A program made the translations under genes and the position numbers. Source: Marivita sp. (GTDB taxonomy: Bacteria; Pseudomonadota; Alphaproteobacteria; Rhodobacterales; Rhodobacteraceae). From it: DNA of 64,000 bases. The notes beneath the pieces were generated by a model, which worked only from the letters and a program-made list of their open reading frames with translations, did no database searches and had not been told where the DNA came from. Positions 17,038 to 27,531 of this stretch are shown here, piece after piece (position 1 is the first letter of the stretch; every line of letters starts with the position of its first letter). The stretch is from NCBI RefSeq assembly GCF_022763305.1, contig NZ_JALEGT010000121.1, positions 1-64,000 of the forward strand, written 5' to 3'.

Positions 17038-18552
17038 ATGGAGTCCTTGTATCTTGCAGCAACGACCATAGGCCTCGTCTGTGCCGCAACGGCAATCATC
17101 GCCATTCTCATTCTTCATCAATCACGGACGGATGAAGGAACGGCAGTCGCCTCCCGCTCGATGTCGATGGTTTTTCACGACAACCGGCTGATTGATGCGG
17201 ATGACTGGATCTGGTCACTGCTGCCAGGGCCACAGACGCAGATCACATGGGCCGAAATCCGTGCAGCTCTCAGGCCAGTCTTCCCCGATCTGCCCGACCA
17301 TCTCGGCCGGATGCGGCGCTTGTGCCCAGAAACAGGAGTCACCCTGAGTGTCACACGCACAGGGTCGCAATTCCGCGTGACCATCGACCCCGAAGACGGC
17401 TCCGATGTCGATTGGTTCCTTGCCAAACATGCCGAAGCCCATGCCAAGCGCATGAACACCGCCTTGATGCGCGCACCCGACCTGATCTGGTACATGACCG
17501 ATCTGGATGGGTTTGTCTGGGGCAATGATGCGTTCGCCACCTATGCCGAATCCTTTGGCGGAATGTCGCATCTGGCGGACCATATCTCCGGCATCGTCGC
17601 GGAAGCCGGATCGCCCTATCCAAGACGCGTGCCCATCGACCGCAACGAATTGCGAACCGACCAGAACCGGTGGCTGGATGTTTCGATGCACGAAACCGAG
17701 GCCGGACGCTTTTACTACGCAACCGGAATCGATGCGATGATGCGCGCTGAAGCTGCGCAACAGAATTTCGTTCAGACCCTGTCCAAGACATTTGCCAACC
17801 TGACCACAGGGCTTGCCATCTTCGACCGGGACCGTCGCCTGATGGTGTTCAACCCTGCGCTCGTCGATCTCTGCCGTGTGCCCATCGACTTTCTGAGCGC
17901 GCGCCCGGCAATGTTCGAGTTTTTCGATAAGCTCCGAGATTGCCGTGTCATGCCCGAACCCAAGAGCTATGACGATTGGCGCGACCGCATGGCCAGGCTG
18001 GTGGCCGCAGCTCATGATGACCGGTTTCGCGAGACATGGTCGCTGAGCAGCGGTCAGACCATTGACGTCACCGGCCAACCCTACCCTGATGGCGCCATCG
18101 CTTTCCTGTTCAACGACATCACTGCAGAAGTGTCTCTGACACGAGGCTATCGGACCGAACTCGATACCTTGCAATCCGTGATCGACACCATCGACGATGC
18201 TGTGGCGGTGTTCGACCCACAAGGCATCCTGACCGTCTGCAATGCGAACTATGCGACCCAGTGGGATGTCGACCCGGATGCCTGTATCCCGGCGATCACC
18301 ATCGCGGACGCCACACAAGTATGGAAATCCGCCTTTCACCCCAGCCCGATCTGGGCAGACCTTCGGGACTTTGTCACAAACGCCACCGATCGCGTCAGTT
18401 GGGACAGTGAATTGCGCGGCAGGGACGGTCGCGAGGTGCTTTGCAGGATAGACCCAATCTGCCATGGATCTACTCTGATCAGGTTTTCTCACAGATTGCG
18501 CGAGAACCAGACACCGCCGGACACAGGCGGGCTCAAGATCGTTTCCGCCTGA
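17038..18552 (+). CDS. PAS-domain signalling protein, membrane anchored
   Basis: The track starts at a TTG (17005). The ATG at 17038 behind GGGGTGTGTG gives 504 aa beginning directly with a transmembrane helix (MESLYLAATTIGLVCAATAIIAILIL). Two PAS-like modules follow a linker, around ~240-360 (TGLAIFDRDRRLMVFNPALVDLC) and ~375-470 (DTIDDAVAVFDPQGILTVCNANYATQW). No histidine-kinase, cyclase or output domain is present at the C-terminus. It lies downstream of regB, 74 bp away, on the same strand. It may be a sensory or scaffold protein (DivL-like PAS proteins lacking kinase activity are one model), but no partner is visible. Confidence 0.8.
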   Translation: MESLYLAATTIGLVCAATAIIAILILHQSRTDEGTAVASRSMSMVFHDNRLIDADDWIWSLLPGPQTQITWAEIRAALRPVFPDLPDHLGRMRRLCPETGVTLSVTRTGSQFRVTIDPEDGSDVDWFLAKHAEAHAKRMNTALMRAPDLIWYMTDLDGFVWGNDAFATYAESFGGMSHLADHISGIVAEAGSPYPRRVPIDRNELRTDQNRWLDVSMHETEAGRFYYATGIDAMMRAEAAQQNFVQTLSKTFANLTTGLAIFDRDRRLMVFNPALVDLCRVPIDFLSARPAMFEFFDKLRDCRVMPEPKSYDDWRDRMARLVAAAHDDRFRETWSLSSGQTIDVTGQPYPDGAIAFLFNDITAEVSLTRGYRTELDTLQSVIDTIDDAVAVFDPQGILTVCNANYATQWDVDPDACIPAITIADATQVWKSAFHPSPIWADLRDFVTNATDRVSWDSELRGRDGREVLCRIDPICHGSTLIRFSHRLRENQTPPDTGGLKIVSA

Positions 18553-18603
18553 CACCGGGTTTCCAATCTTGCAGCCCGCAACAGGGCGGGTAAACATGCC
18601 TGC

Positions 18604-19077
18604 ATGACCCAGAACAGCGCGGCCTTCACCTCGACCTCACCCGATGAAACCGCGCGGTTGGCCATACGGCTGGGGGCAACACTGCAAGCCGGGGATACCA
18701 TGCTTCTCGAAGGTGACATCGGCGCCGGAAAGAGCCATTTCGCACGTGCTCTGATCCAATCGCGACTGCCTGTACCGGAAGACGTGCCCTCGCCGACATT
18801 TACCATCGTTCAAGCCTACGATCTGCCGGACACCATGATTTGGCACGCCGATCTTTACCGGCTTGGCGACCCCGATCAGGTCATCGAACTGGGCCTGCTC
18901 GACGCGTTCCAGACGGCGATCTGTCTCGTCGAATGGCCGGACAGGCTCGACGATCTGCGCCCAAAAGAGGCGCTGACCATCAAGCTTGACGATCCGGACA
19001 AGACAGACCGGCGTGTCATCACACTGAGCTGGTCGGATCCGCGCTGGACGGGGCGTGTTGCGGGCGTTCTGACATGA
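18604..19077 (+). CDS. tsaE: tRNA threonylcarbamoyladenosine biosynthesis ATPase (TsaE)
   Basis: The ATPase that drives turnover of the TsaD-TsaB complex in t6A synthesis. 157 aa; Walker A GDIGAGKS at 37-44, PSPTFTIVQAY switch segment, WHADLYRLGDPDQ and LVEWPDRL, all characteristic. It is the first gene of a chain of coupled genes: its stop overlaps the kinase start (ATGA). The partner tsaD is 12 kb upstream in the same window. Confidence 0.96.
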   Translation: MTQNSAAFTSTSPDETARLAIRLGATLQAGDTMLLEGDIGAGKSHFARALIQSRLPVPEDVPSPTFTIVQAYDLPDTMIWHADLYRLGDPDQVIELGLLDAFQTAICLVEWPDRLDDLRPKEALTIKLDDPDKTDRRVITLSWSDPRWTGRVAGVLT

Positions 19078-20042
19078 ATATCGAGGCATTTCTGAAAGCA
19101 CATGGATGGGCCGGAGCCAGCCAATATCCCTTGGCAGGCGATGCATCGTCGCGAAGGTATATCAGGCTCTGTTCAGGCCCAAAACGCGCCATCCTGATGA
19201 TCGATCCCCAAGACGACACGGAGCGCTTCGCCGCTGTCAGCACACACCTTCAGTCGCTGGCTCTCTCCGCGCCGGACATCTATGCCCGCGACGCCGGGTT
19301 GATGCTTCTCGAGGACTTGGGCGACGCACAAGTCGCTCGGGTGGCAAAGGCTGATCCGACTTTGGAGATTCCCCTCTATCAGGCCGCGGCCGATGTTCTC
19401 TGTCACCTCGAAACAGCCGAACTGCCGGACGGGCTGACCCATGTCACGCCAACGATCCTTGGTGAGATGATCGAACCGGCGTTCGACCATTACCTTCCGC
19501 TTTTTGGACAGAGCAATTCCGAAACAGCAGCAGAGATCACGACACGGTTGACCGAACTTCTTACCCGTCACTTGCCGAATGAGACCGTCCTCGTGATGCG
19601 GGACTATCATGCCGAAAACATGATCTGGCTGCCCGAACGCGCACATCTTCGCCGTATGGGGCTTCTGGACTTTCAGGATGCGCTTGTCGGACCGCCGATC
19701 TACGATCTTGTCTCCATGCTTCAAGACGCCCGTCGCGATGTGAGCGACACCTGTCACGCGGCCACTCTGCGTCATTACCTGAAGCGGACAGGGCGATCGG
19801 AACAGGCTGTCATGCCTGCGTTTCACCTGCTGGGTCTGCAACGCAATCTGCGTATTCTGGGCGTCTTTGCACGGCTTGCAACAGACCGGAACAAACCGGG
19901 GTACCTGTCTCTGATCCCACGGGTTTGGCGGCACATCAAAACCAGTTTGGCGCAACCCTTCGCGAGCGACCTCGAACCGCTTGTGCGGGACCTTTTTCCC
20001 GAACCCACAGCGGATCGCCTGACACCGAGGGTCATGACATGA
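19074..20042 (+). CDS. amgK: Cell-wall sugar kinase AmgK-like phosphotransferase
   Basis: An aminoglycoside-phosphotransferase-fold kinase. Placement directly before a MurU-like nucleotidyltransferase matches the AmgK/MurU peptidoglycan recycling pathway, in which N-acetylmuramate is phosphorylated at the anomeric position. 322 aa; N-terminal GDASSRRYIRL nucleotide loop, catalytic VMRDYHAENMIW (Brenner-type motif, with D-Y-H in place of H-x-D) and metal-binding GLLDFQDALVGPPIYDL. ATGA overlaps occur at both ends. The pathway assignment comes from family and context. Confidence 0.9.
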   Translation: MNIEAFLKAHGWAGASQYPLAGDASSRRYIRLCSGPKRAILMIDPQDDTERFAAVSTHLQSLALSAPDIYARDAGLMLLEDLGDAQVARVAKADPTLEIPLYQAAADVLCHLETAELPDGLTHVTPTILGEMIEPAFDHYLPLFGQSNSETAAEITTRLTELLTRHLPNETVLVMRDYHAENMIWLPERAHLRRMGLLDFQDALVGPPIYDLVSMLQDARRDVSDTCHAATLRHYLKRTGRSEQAVMPAFHLLGLQRNLRILGVFARLATDRNKPGYLSLIPRVWRHIKTSLAQPFASDLEPLVRDLFPEPTADRLTPRVMT

Positions 20043-20719
20043 CCTTTCCTGTGATGCTGTTCGCAGCTGGCTTCGGCACGCGCATGGGCGCGTTGACCAA
20101 GGACCAACCGAAACCTCTGATTTCCGTGGCGGGCAAACCGCTGATCGACCACGCGCTCGACCTGGTGCGCGACGCGTCGCCAAGTCGAATTGTGGTCAAC
20201 GCCCATTACAAGGCAGAGAAGATTGTCGAACACTTCGACGGGACGGACGTGCAGGTCCTGATCGAAAGCCCCGACATTCTCGACACAGGCGGTGGTCTCA
20301 AGGCCGCTCTTCCGGTTCTGGCGTCGGACGTCGTGGTGACAATGAACACCGACGCAGTCTGGGACGGACCCAACCCGCTGCACGTCCTGCAATCGGCATG
20401 GACCGACGACATGGACGCTTTGCTGTTGTGCGTCCCAAAGGGACAGACCATCGGACACATAGGCAAGGGCGACATCGACATCGGACAGGACGGGCATGCG
20501 ACCTGGGGGACCGAAACCGTCTATTCAGGTGTGCAGATCCTGCGGGCAAAAACAGTCTCTGAGACACCTGAACGCGTCTTTTCGCTGAAGACCGTCTGGC
20601 AGCGGCTGGAGGCGAAAAGCGCGCTGCATGCGGTGGTTTATCCCGGACGCTGGTGCGATGTCGGACATCCCGGAGGGATCGGACTGGCCGAACAGATGCT
20701 GAGGTCCGCAGATGTTTGA
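20039..20719 (+). CDS. murU: N-acetylmuramate-1-phosphate uridylyltransferase-like (MurU)
   Basis: A 226-aa sugar-1-phosphate nucleotidyltransferase beginning with the diagnostic LFAAGFGTRMGALTKDQPKPL. It also has the metal Asp in MNTDAVW and a C-terminal WCDVGHPGGIGLAE. In the AmgK/MurU route it makes UDP-MurNAc from MurNAc-1-P, bypassing de novo synthesis and fosfomycin-sensitive MurA. The track ORF begins inside amgK; the ATG at 20039 overlaps the amgK stop (ATGA). Its own stop overlaps addB by 8 bp. A mannose- or glucose-1-P specificity cannot be excluded from sequence. Confidence 0.88.
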   Translation: MTFPVMLFAAGFGTRMGALTKDQPKPLISVAGKPLIDHALDLVRDASPSRIVVNAHYKAEKIVEHFDGTDVQVLIESPDILDTGGGLKAALPVLASDVVVTMNTDAVWDGPNPLHVLQSAWTDDMDALLLCVPKGQTIGHIGKGDIDIGQDGHATWGTETVYSGVQILRAKTVSETPERVFSLKTVWQRLEAKSALHAVVYPGRWCDVGHPGGIGLAEQMLRSADV

Positions 20720-23657
20720 CCCGTCGGATCGGCCGCGCCTCTTTGCTCTTCCGCCCGGGGCAGATTTCGCCAGGGAATTGGTGCTTGGCATCAAACGCAG
20801 GCTGATGGGCCACCCGCCCGAGGCGATGGCGCGCGTGGAGCTGATCCTCAACACCCGGCGGATGCAACGCCGCGTCGAAGCCATGTTCGACAGTCTTGGC
20901 GCTGGCTTTCTGCCCCGCATTCGACTGATCACCGATCTGGCCGATCCGGTCGATCGCGCGCACCTTCCGAATCCGATCGCGGGACTGCGCCGCCAACTGG
21001 AACTGGCGGAACTGGTCCGCAAATTGATCGACGCAGATCCGGGCCTTGCACCCAGATCGGCAGTCTACGATCTTGCTCAGAGCCTTGGCGCTCTTCTCGA
21101 CGAAATGCAGGCCGAAGGCGTGACGCCGGACGATATTGCTCGCCTCGATGTCACCGACCAATCCGGCCACTGGGAGCGTGCCCAACGCTTTCTGGGGATC
21201 GTAACGCACTATTTCGACCCGTCAAACGACACGCCCGATGCAGCCGCCGTCAATCGTATGGCACTGAACAGGCGTCTTGAGCGTTGGGCAGGAAATCCGC
21301 CGCATCACCCTGTCATTGTCGCCGGATCTACCGGCTCGCGCGGGTCCGCGTTTCAGCTCATGACAGTGGTGTCCAACCTGCCCCAAGGTGCGGTTATCCT
21401 GCCCGGTTTCGACATGGATATGCCGGCATCAACCTGGGATGTCCTGCGAAATGATGTGCGCAACACCGAAGCGATGCAGGGTGAAGATCACCCACAATTC
21501 CGCTTCGCGCGCCTGCAGGAACGGCTGGAGCTGCATCATGACGAGATTGTCCCCTGGACGGATGCATCTGCACCGAACCCGGCGCGCAATGCGCTGGTGT
21601 CTCTTGCAATGCGCCCGGCACCAGTGACGGACGAATGGTTGAAAGAAGGGCCAAGACTTCCAGCTTTGTCTGACGCGACACAGTCACTGACCCTGCTCGA
21701 AGCGGCCTCGCCGCGCGATGAGGCCCGCGCCATCGCCATGCGCTTGCGACAGGCGGCCGAGGACCACGTGACCGCTGCCTTGATCACGCCGGACCGGATG
21801 CTCACCCGCCGCGTGACTGCCCTTCTCGATCGGTGGGGCATCCTGCCGGATGACAGCGCAGGCACCCCTGCGCATCTCACGGCACCTGGACGGTTGCTGC
21901 GCCACGTCGCCCAACTCCGCGTCAAGGGCCCGACCGCTGATGCCTTGCTGACAATCCTGAAACATCCGCTGTGCCACGCAGGCGGGGATCGCGGTCAGCA
22001 CCGGCTGTGGACTTCGGAACTGGAATTGTACATCCGCAAGAAAGGCATCCCTTACCCCGACCTTGGGCAACTCATGGCGTGGCCCGGTGCGGACGATGCG
22101 CAGGACTGGCTTACGTGGCTGGAGCGCTGTCTCTTGCGCCCTGCCGATACGGGACTGGCTCCTCTGGGGGACCATGTGTCCCGGCACATCAGGCAGACCG
22201 AAGAGATCTGTGCAGGATCCGGTAGCGATGATGCGTCCGAACTTTGGAACCGCAAGGCGGGTGAGACATGTCGCAAGGCATTCGACACCCTGATCGAGAC
22301 TGCGGGTTTCGGCGGAGGCGTCACCTCCCGTGACTATGCCGACCTGGTGGACAACCTGCTGCGCGCAGAAGACGTGCGGGACCGCGACACGCCGCATCCC
22401 CATATTCTGATCTGGGGCACCATCGAGGCACGTGTGATGGGTGCCGATCTCGTGATTCTGGGCGGTCTGAACGAACACTCCTGGCCGGATGCACCGCCTG
22501 CCGATCCATGGCTGAATCGCAGGATGCGACAGCAAGCGGGACTTTTGTTGCCCGAACGCCGCATAGGACTGTCCGCGCATGACTTCCAGCAAGCCATCGG
22601 GGCCAAGGACGTCTGGCTTAGCCGTGCCGTGCGATCAGAGGATGCCGAGACCGTTCCATCCCGCTGGTTGAACCGTCTGACCAACCTGCTCAGCGGATTG
22701 CCCGGCACCGGAGGACCCGAGGCACTGAAGGCGATGCAGGCGCGCGGGCAGGCATGGTTGCAACTTGGGCGCGCGCTTGAACGGCCCATTGCTGTGCCAG
22801 CAGCATTCCGGCCGTCGCCCATCCCGCCGGTCGAGGCGCGGCCAAGCGAATTGTCGGTGACCAATATCGAAAAGCTGATCCGCGATCCCTATGCCATCTA
22901 CGCATCCAAGATCCTGCGGTTGCGCCAATTGCATCCGATTCAGCACGCCCCGAACCCGATGCATCGCGGCACGGTAATTCACAAGGTTTTCGAGGAATTC
23001 GTCTCTGATACGGCCCGAAAGGGCGCGCCATTGACGGAACAGACATTGCTCGAGACCGCTCGACGTATCCTCGATGCCGAGGTTCCCTGGCCGACGGATC
23101 GCATCCAATGGCGCATTCGGATCGAAAAGATCGCTCGTTGGTTCGTCGCAAACGAAGCCGCCCGGCAAGACATCGCAACGCCCGTCCTGTTCGAAACCCA
23201 AGGCGCGATGCAACTGGCCGATCCGCCGTTTCGCATCACCGCCAAGGCTGACCGCATCGACCTCAACGACAGGGCCGAAGCGTTTGTCTACGATTACAAG
23301 ACAGGGACCGCTCCAACAAAGGATCAGCAATTGCAGTTCGATGTGCAATTGCTCGTGACTGCGGCTCTGATCCTTGAAGGCGGTTTTGACGGGTTCAGCC
23401 CCCGTTTCGTGACCGATGCCCGCTACATCTCGCTTGCCGGCGATGGCAGCGAAGTCCCCGCACCGCTGGATGCGTGCCCGCCGGCGCAGACCATCGGAAT
23501 GCTTAGGTCGCTGATCGACGCTTATCGCCATCCGGACACCGGCTACACGGCACGCAATCGCCTGCACAAGGACGCCTTTGGATCGGATTACGACCAACTG
23601 TCCCGCTATGGCGAATGGACCGCAGCGGATCCTGCAAGAAAAGTGCGGCTGTCATGA
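20712..23657 (+). CDS. addB: Double-strand break repair protein AddB
   Basis: Subunit of the AddAB helicase-nuclease, the alphaproteobacterial counterpart of RecBCD, which processes DNA ends and loads RecA. 981 aa, the usual alphaproteobacterial size. The N-terminal helicase-like part lacks a convincing Walker A. WGTIEARVMGADLVILGGLNEHSWP is a typical internal segment. The C-terminal RecB-type nuclease motif is AKADRIDLNDRAEAFVYDYKTG near residues 846-864. I see no four-cysteine iron-sulphur pattern like that of Firmicutes AddB. It overlaps murU by 8 bp and addA by ATGA. Confidence 0.95.
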   Translation: MFDPSDRPRLFALPPGADFARELVLGIKRRLMGHPPEAMARVELILNTRRMQRRVEAMFDSLGAGFLPRIRLITDLADPVDRAHLPNPIAGLRRQLELAELVRKLIDADPGLAPRSAVYDLAQSLGALLDEMQAEGVTPDDIARLDVTDQSGHWERAQRFLGIVTHYFDPSNDTPDAAAVNRMALNRRLERWAGNPPHHPVIVAGSTGSRGSAFQLMTVVSNLPQGAVILPGFDMDMPASTWDVLRNDVRNTEAMQGEDHPQFRFARLQERLELHHDEIVPWTDASAPNPARNALVSLAMRPAPVTDEWLKEGPRLPALSDATQSLTLLEAASPRDEARAIAMRLRQAAEDHVTAALITPDRMLTRRVTALLDRWGILPDDSAGTPAHLTAPGRLLRHVAQLRVKGPTADALLTILKHPLCHAGGDRGQHRLWTSELELYIRKKGIPYPDLGQLMAWPGADDAQDWLTWLERCLLRPADTGLAPLGDHVSRHIRQTEEICAGSGSDDASELWNRKAGETCRKAFDTLIETAGFGGGVTSRDYADLVDNLLRAEDVRDRDTPHPHILIWGTIEARVMGADLVILGGLNEHSWPDAPPADPWLNRRMRQQAGLLLPERRIGLSAHDFQQAIGAKDVWLSRAVRSEDAETVPSRWLNRLTNLLSGLPGTGGPEALKAMQARGQAWLQLGRALERPIAVPAAFRPSPIPPVEARPSELSVTNIEKLIRDPYAIYASKILRLRQLHPIQHAPNPMHRGTVIHKVFEEFVSDTARKGAPLTEQTLLETARRILDAEVPWPTDRIQWRIRIEKIARWFVANEAARQDIATPVLFETQGAMQLADPPFRITAKADRIDLNDRAEAFVYDYKTGTAPTKDQQLQFDVQLLVTAALILEGGFDGFSPRFVTDARYISLAGDGSEVPAPLDACPPAQTIGMLRSLIDAYRHPDTGYTARNRLHKDAFGSDYDQLSRYGEWTAADPARKVRLS

Positions 23658-26600
23658 TCCGGAACGAGGCCACGGAGGCGCAAGTCCGCGCGGCGGATCC
23701 CTGGGCGTCGACCTGGCTTGGCGCAAATGCCGGGTCTGGAAAGACACGTGTGCTGACCGACCGTGTCGCACGTCTGCTGCTGGGCGGCACACGGCCGGAA
23801 CATATCCTCTGCCTCACCTTCACCAACGCGGCAGCGAGCGAAATGCAGAACCGCCTCTTCAAGCGGTTGGGCGAGTGGGCGATGCTGGACGACCCAAGCC
23901 TGAAGGATCAACTTGAAGAATTGGGTGAGGATCCCGCGCTTCTGACCGATACCTTCCTGTCCCGGGCGCGCACTTTGTTTGCCCGGGCCATCGAAACGCC
24001 CGGCGGCTTGCGCATTCAGACGATCCACGCCTTCTGCGCGTCGATCCTCAGGCGTTTTCCCCTCGAAGCAGGGGTCAGTCCGCAATTTCAGGAAATTGAC
24101 GATCGAACCGCCCAGTTGCTGCGCGAGCAGATCCTCGACGAGATGGCCAGCGGTCCAGAAGCCGACCTGATCGCCGATATCGCGCGGATTGCGTCAAACG
24201 AACCGCTTCAGGTTCTGGCGGAGTCCATTGTGACCCAGCGCGACGGGTTCACACCTGCGCTGACGAAAGATGAGCTTCGTCAGAGATATGGCCTCGCACC
24301 AGATCAGACGCTCGGGACTTTGGCATCCTCTGTTTTTCCTGGTGACGAACTCGCGTTTCTGGCCGGATTGGTCACTGATCTGCGGACCGGAGGCGCCACC
24401 GACAACAAGCTGGCCGATGCCATCGTCACCGCGCAGGCCGGCGGATTGACGGCAGTGCTCGCGCTTGAAGGTGGGGTGCTGACGCAGCAGGGCACAATAA
24501 GCCAAAGGGTGCCGCCGACCGGCAAATTACGCAAAGGGCCACTTGCGGGCAGTGTCACGAGATTGGAAGACCTGTATCTGCGCATCGAGGCTGCGCGCGA
24601 AACGCGACTTGCCCTGGAGGCTGTCGAACGCGACGCCACACTTCATCGCTTTGCAGCGGCTTTCCTGCACCGCTATGAAACGACGAAACAGGCGCGCGGC
24701 TGGCTTGATTTTGACGACCTGATCACGCGCACGCGCGCCCTTCTGACCGACCGGCACCAGGCGCAATGGGTGCTTTACCGCCTGGATGGCGGCATCGACC
24801 ATATCCTTGTCGATGAGGCTCAGGACACCAGTCCGGCCCAATGGGATGTCATCAACAAACTCGCGCAGGAATTCACAGCGGGTCAGGGTGCCCGCAGCAC
24901 AGTGCGGCGCACCATCTTTGTCGTGGGGGACAAAAAGCAATCGATCTATTCCTTCCAGGGTGCCGATCCACGCGAATTCGACACGATGCGAACCGCGTTC
25001 AGGGAACAGATGCAGGCGACAGATGCACCGCTGCAGGACGGTCAACTCAGTTATTCGTTCCGCTCTTCGGTCCCGATTCTGCGGCTTGTCGATCAGCTAT
25101 TCGCAGGTCGGGACAGGGCCGGTTTTCTGCCGGATCAGACACATATTTCCTTCCACGACAACGTGCCCGGGCGGGTCGATCTTTGGCCGTTGATCGAACC
25201 CGCGCCAGCAGAAGAAGACACCTTACCATGGGATACACCTGTAGACCGTGTCAGCCCGACACATCACAACGTGATCCTTGCCAAACGGGTCGCTCGGTTC
25301 ATACATGACACGCTGGACGCCAAGACGGCAATCCCGGTGGCGGCCAAGAACGGTGAGGTCGACTCCCGCGCTGTCCATGCCGGGGATTTCCTGATCCTCG
25401 TGCGGAGCCGCGGCGGGCTGTTTCACGAGATCCTCAAGGCCTGCAAGGCGCTCAGCCTGCCGATTGCCGGGGCTGACAAGCTCAAGGTGATGGCAGAACT
25501 CGCGGTCAAGGACCTGCAGGCGCTCTTGGCCTTTCTGGCGACGCCCGAAGACAGCCTGTCGCTGGCATCCGCCCTGCGATCGCCCCTGTTCGGGCTGGAT
25601 GAACAAGCGATCTTTGATCTTGCCCATCGGCGCACGTCGCCGCATCTCTGGGAAGAATTGCGTCGGCGCAAGGACGCGTTTCCCACTGTTTTCGAGGTCT
25701 TGGACGATCTGCGTCGGCAGGTCGATTTCCTGCGCCCATATGACCTGCTGGAACGTGTGCTGATCCGGCACACGGGACGTCAGAAGCTGATTGGGCGACT
25801 TGGAGAAGAGGCTGAAGACGGGATTGACGCGCTGCTCAACCAGGCCTTGGCCTACGAACAAACGGACATCCCCAGTCTGACGGGCTTTCTGCATTGGATG
25901 GAAACCGACGACATCGAAATCAAACGCACCGTAGACAGCGCCGGTGCCCGGATCCGCATCATGACGATCCACGGCGCAAAGGGTCTCGAAGCGCCCATTG
26001 TGATCCTTCCCGACACGCACAAGAAACCCTCGCAATCCGGGAAGGACGTGTTTGTGCGCGCCGAAGGTTCCGCGCATTGGCGCGGCTCCGACAAGACACG
26101 CGCCGCCTATCAGCGCGCTGCACTGGAAACCGCAAGACAAGCCGAGGACGAAGAACGCGACAGACTCCTCTACGTGGCGCTTACACGTGCGGAGCGGTGG
26201 CTGGTTGTGGCGGGTGCCGGGCCTGCCGACAAGGCCGCCGAAAGCTGGCATGACCGCGTCAAGGCAACGTTAGAGACTGTTGGTGCCGTCCCGCATCGCT
26301 TTGCCTTTGCTGACGACGAGGCAAACGAGGGACTGCGTCTGAACCATTCGAACTGGCCCGCAGCCGCTCCTTCGGACGCTGCGCCTTCCCCCGCAGCAGA
26401 GCCACCCCTGCCAGCGCTTTTCGACATGCAGGCACCAGAGCCGCCGAAAACCACCCAGGTCCGCAGCCCGTCCGACCTGGGCGGCGCAAAAGCTCTCGCC
26501 GGTGCCGAGGGCGACATGACCGATATCGCCAAGGATCGCGGAACGATGATCCACCTGTTGCTGGAAACACTGCCTTCGATCCCGCGCGAGGACCGCAGGG

Positions 26601-27046
26601 CAGTTGCACAAAGTCTGGTCGCGGGTCACTCTCTCGGAGAGGAAATGATCGACGAAGCGATCAGCGTTCTGGACACCCCGGCCCTCGCCCGGTTTTTCGC
26701 AGACAGTGCACTCGCCGAGGTGCCAGTGACCGCAACAATCGACGCGTTTCCCGACACCCACTTCCATGGCGTGATCGACCGGCTTTTAGTGCTGGACGAT
26801 TGCGTGATCGCCGTTGATTTCAAGACAAACCGAACTGTGCCGGACACAGAGGTTCAAACGCCCGAAGGCCTGTTGCGGCAGATGGGCGCCTACCAAGCCA
26901 TTCTTCGCCGGATTTACCCGGACAAGCAGATCGAGACCGGCATCCTCTGGACCCGCACTTCCACCTACATGCCGTTGTCGGAAAACCTCGTGACACAAGC
27001 ACTCGTGAGAGCGCGCCACCTTGACGGGTCAACAGCGGATACATAG
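23654..27046 (+). CDS. addA: Double-strand break repair helicase AddA
   Basis: UvrD-type helicase-nuclease subunit of AddAB. 1130 aa from the ATG at 23654, which overlaps the addB stop (ATGA); the track ORF starts 13 codons early. Walker [10 protein letters not shown] at 23-31, motif Ia region [25 protein letters not shown], Walker [31 protein letters not shown] (motif III), [12 protein letters not shown]-like [14 protein letters not shown] (motif V), [11 protein letters not shown] (motif VI) and a C-terminal nuclease motif [10 protein letters not shown] near residue 1051. All catalytic elements appear intact. Confidence 0.97.
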   Translation: MIRNEATEAQVRAADPWASTWLGANAGSGKTRVLTDRVARLLLGGTRPEHILCLTFTNAAASEMQNRLFKRLGEWAMLDDPSLKDQLEELGEDPALLTDTFLSRARTLFARAIETPGGLRIQTIHAFCASILRRFPLEAGVSPQFQEIDDRTAQLLREQILDEMASGPEADLIADIARIASNEPLQVLAESIVTQRDGFTPALTKDELRQRYGLAPDQTLGTLASSVFPGDELAFLAGLVTDLRTGGATDNKLADAIVTAQAGGLTAVLALEGGVLTQQGTISQRVPPTGKLRKGPLAGSVTRLEDLYLRIEAARETRLALEAVERDATLHRFAAAFLHRYETTKQARGWLDFDDLITRTRALLTDRHQAQWVLYRLDGGIDHILVDEAQDTSPAQWDVINKLAQEFTAGQGARSTVRRTIFVVGDKKQSIYSFQGADPREFDTMRTAFREQMQATDAPLQDGQLSYSFRSSVPILRLVDQLFAGRDRAGFLPDQTHISFHDNVPGRVDLWPLIEPAPAEEDTLPWDTPVDRVSPTHHNVILAKRVARFIHDTLDAKTAIPVAAKNGEVDSRAVHAGDFLILVRSRGGLFHEILKACKALSLPIAGADKLKVMAELAVKDLQALLAFLATPEDSLSLASALRSPLFGLDEQAIFDLAHRRTSPHLWEELRRRKDAFPTVFEVLDDLRRQVDFLRPYDLLERVLIRHTGRQKLIGRLGEEAEDGIDALLNQALAYEQTDIPSLTGFLHWMETDDIEIKRTVDSAGARIRIMTIHGAKGLEAPIVILPDTHKKPSQSGKDVFVRAEGSAHWRGSDKTRAAYQRAALETARQAEDEERDRLLYVALTRAERWLVVAGAGPADKAAESWHDRVKATLETVGAVPHRFAFADDEANEGLRLNHSNWPAAAPSDAAPSPAAEPPLPALFDMQAPEPPKTTQVRSPSDLGGAKALAGAEGDMTDIAKDRGTMIHLLLETLPSIPREDRRAVAQSLVAGHSLGEEMIDEAISVLDTPALARFFADSALAEVPVTATIDAFPDTHFHGVIDRLLVLDDCVIAVDFKTNRTVPDTEVQTPEGLLRQMGAYQAILRRIYPDKQIETGILWTRTSTYMPLSENLVTQALVRARHLDGSTADT

Positions 27047-27095
27047 TGTCTCGGTCCGACTGAACCATGCGCCCGAGCCTCAAGGAGAGCCGCCA

Positions 27096-27416
27096 ATGCC
27101 CACCGTCGCCGTGACCGATGAAACCTTCGATGCCGAAGTCAAGAATTCCAGTGTTCCCGTAGTCGTGGACTTCTGGGCCGAGTGGTGTGGCCCCTGCAAG
27201 CAGATCGGCCCGGCGCTTGAAGAGCTTGCTGCCGAATATGGCGACAGCGTGAAGATCGCCAAGGTGGATGTCGACAGCAACCCCAATTCGGCCGCCGCCA
27301 TGGGCGTCCGGGGCATTCCGTCGCTTTTCATCTTCAAGGACGGTCAGGTCGTGTCGAACAAGACCGGCGCGGCGCCGAAAGCGGCGCTCAAGGGCTGGAT
27401 CGACGAAAGCATCTGA
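27096..27416 (+). CDS. trxA: Thioredoxin (TrxA)
   Basis: The general cytoplasmic thiol-disulphide reductant. 106 aa with active site WCGPC (C31, C34) and the cis-Pro strand [11 protein letters not shown]. The track ORF starts 25 codons too early inside addA; the ATG at 27096 has CAAGGAGAG. It lies 49 bp after addA and is followed by a strong terminator. Confidence 0.98.
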   Translation: MPTVAVTDETFDAEVKNSSVPVVVDFWAEWCGPCKQIGPALEELAAEYGDSVKIAKVDVDSNPNSAAAMGVRGIPSLFIFKDGQVVSNKTGAAPKAALKGWIDESI

Positions 27417-27437
27417 TTTCCGTTGTGAATTTTCTGA

Positions 27438-27465
27438 AACGCCCGGTCCCAGAACCGGGCGTTTT
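27438..27465 (+). terminator. Rho-independent terminator of trxA
   Basis: AACGCCCGGT-CCCAGA-ACCGGGCGTT is a perfect 10-bp stem with a 6-nt loop, followed by TT. It closes the tsaE-trxA gene chain before hslV. Confidence 0.88.
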
Positions 27466-27476
27466 CCATTGCGGGG

Positions 27477-27505
27477 CTTGTGGGCTTTGACCGATCGGCC
27501 CATAT
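27477..27505 (+). promoter_or_regulatory. Candidate RpoH (sigma-32) promoter of hslVU
   Basis: CTTGTGG (27477-27483), 15 bp, then CCCATAT (27499-27505) closely matches the sigma-32 pattern CTTG...CCCATnT and lies 27 bp before the hslV ATG, just after the trxA terminator. hslVU is a classic heat-shock operon. A similar element precedes hslO in this window. The start site itself is inferred. Confidence 0.55.
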
Positions 27506-27531
27506 CACCTGCAACGCAAAGAGGACGACAC

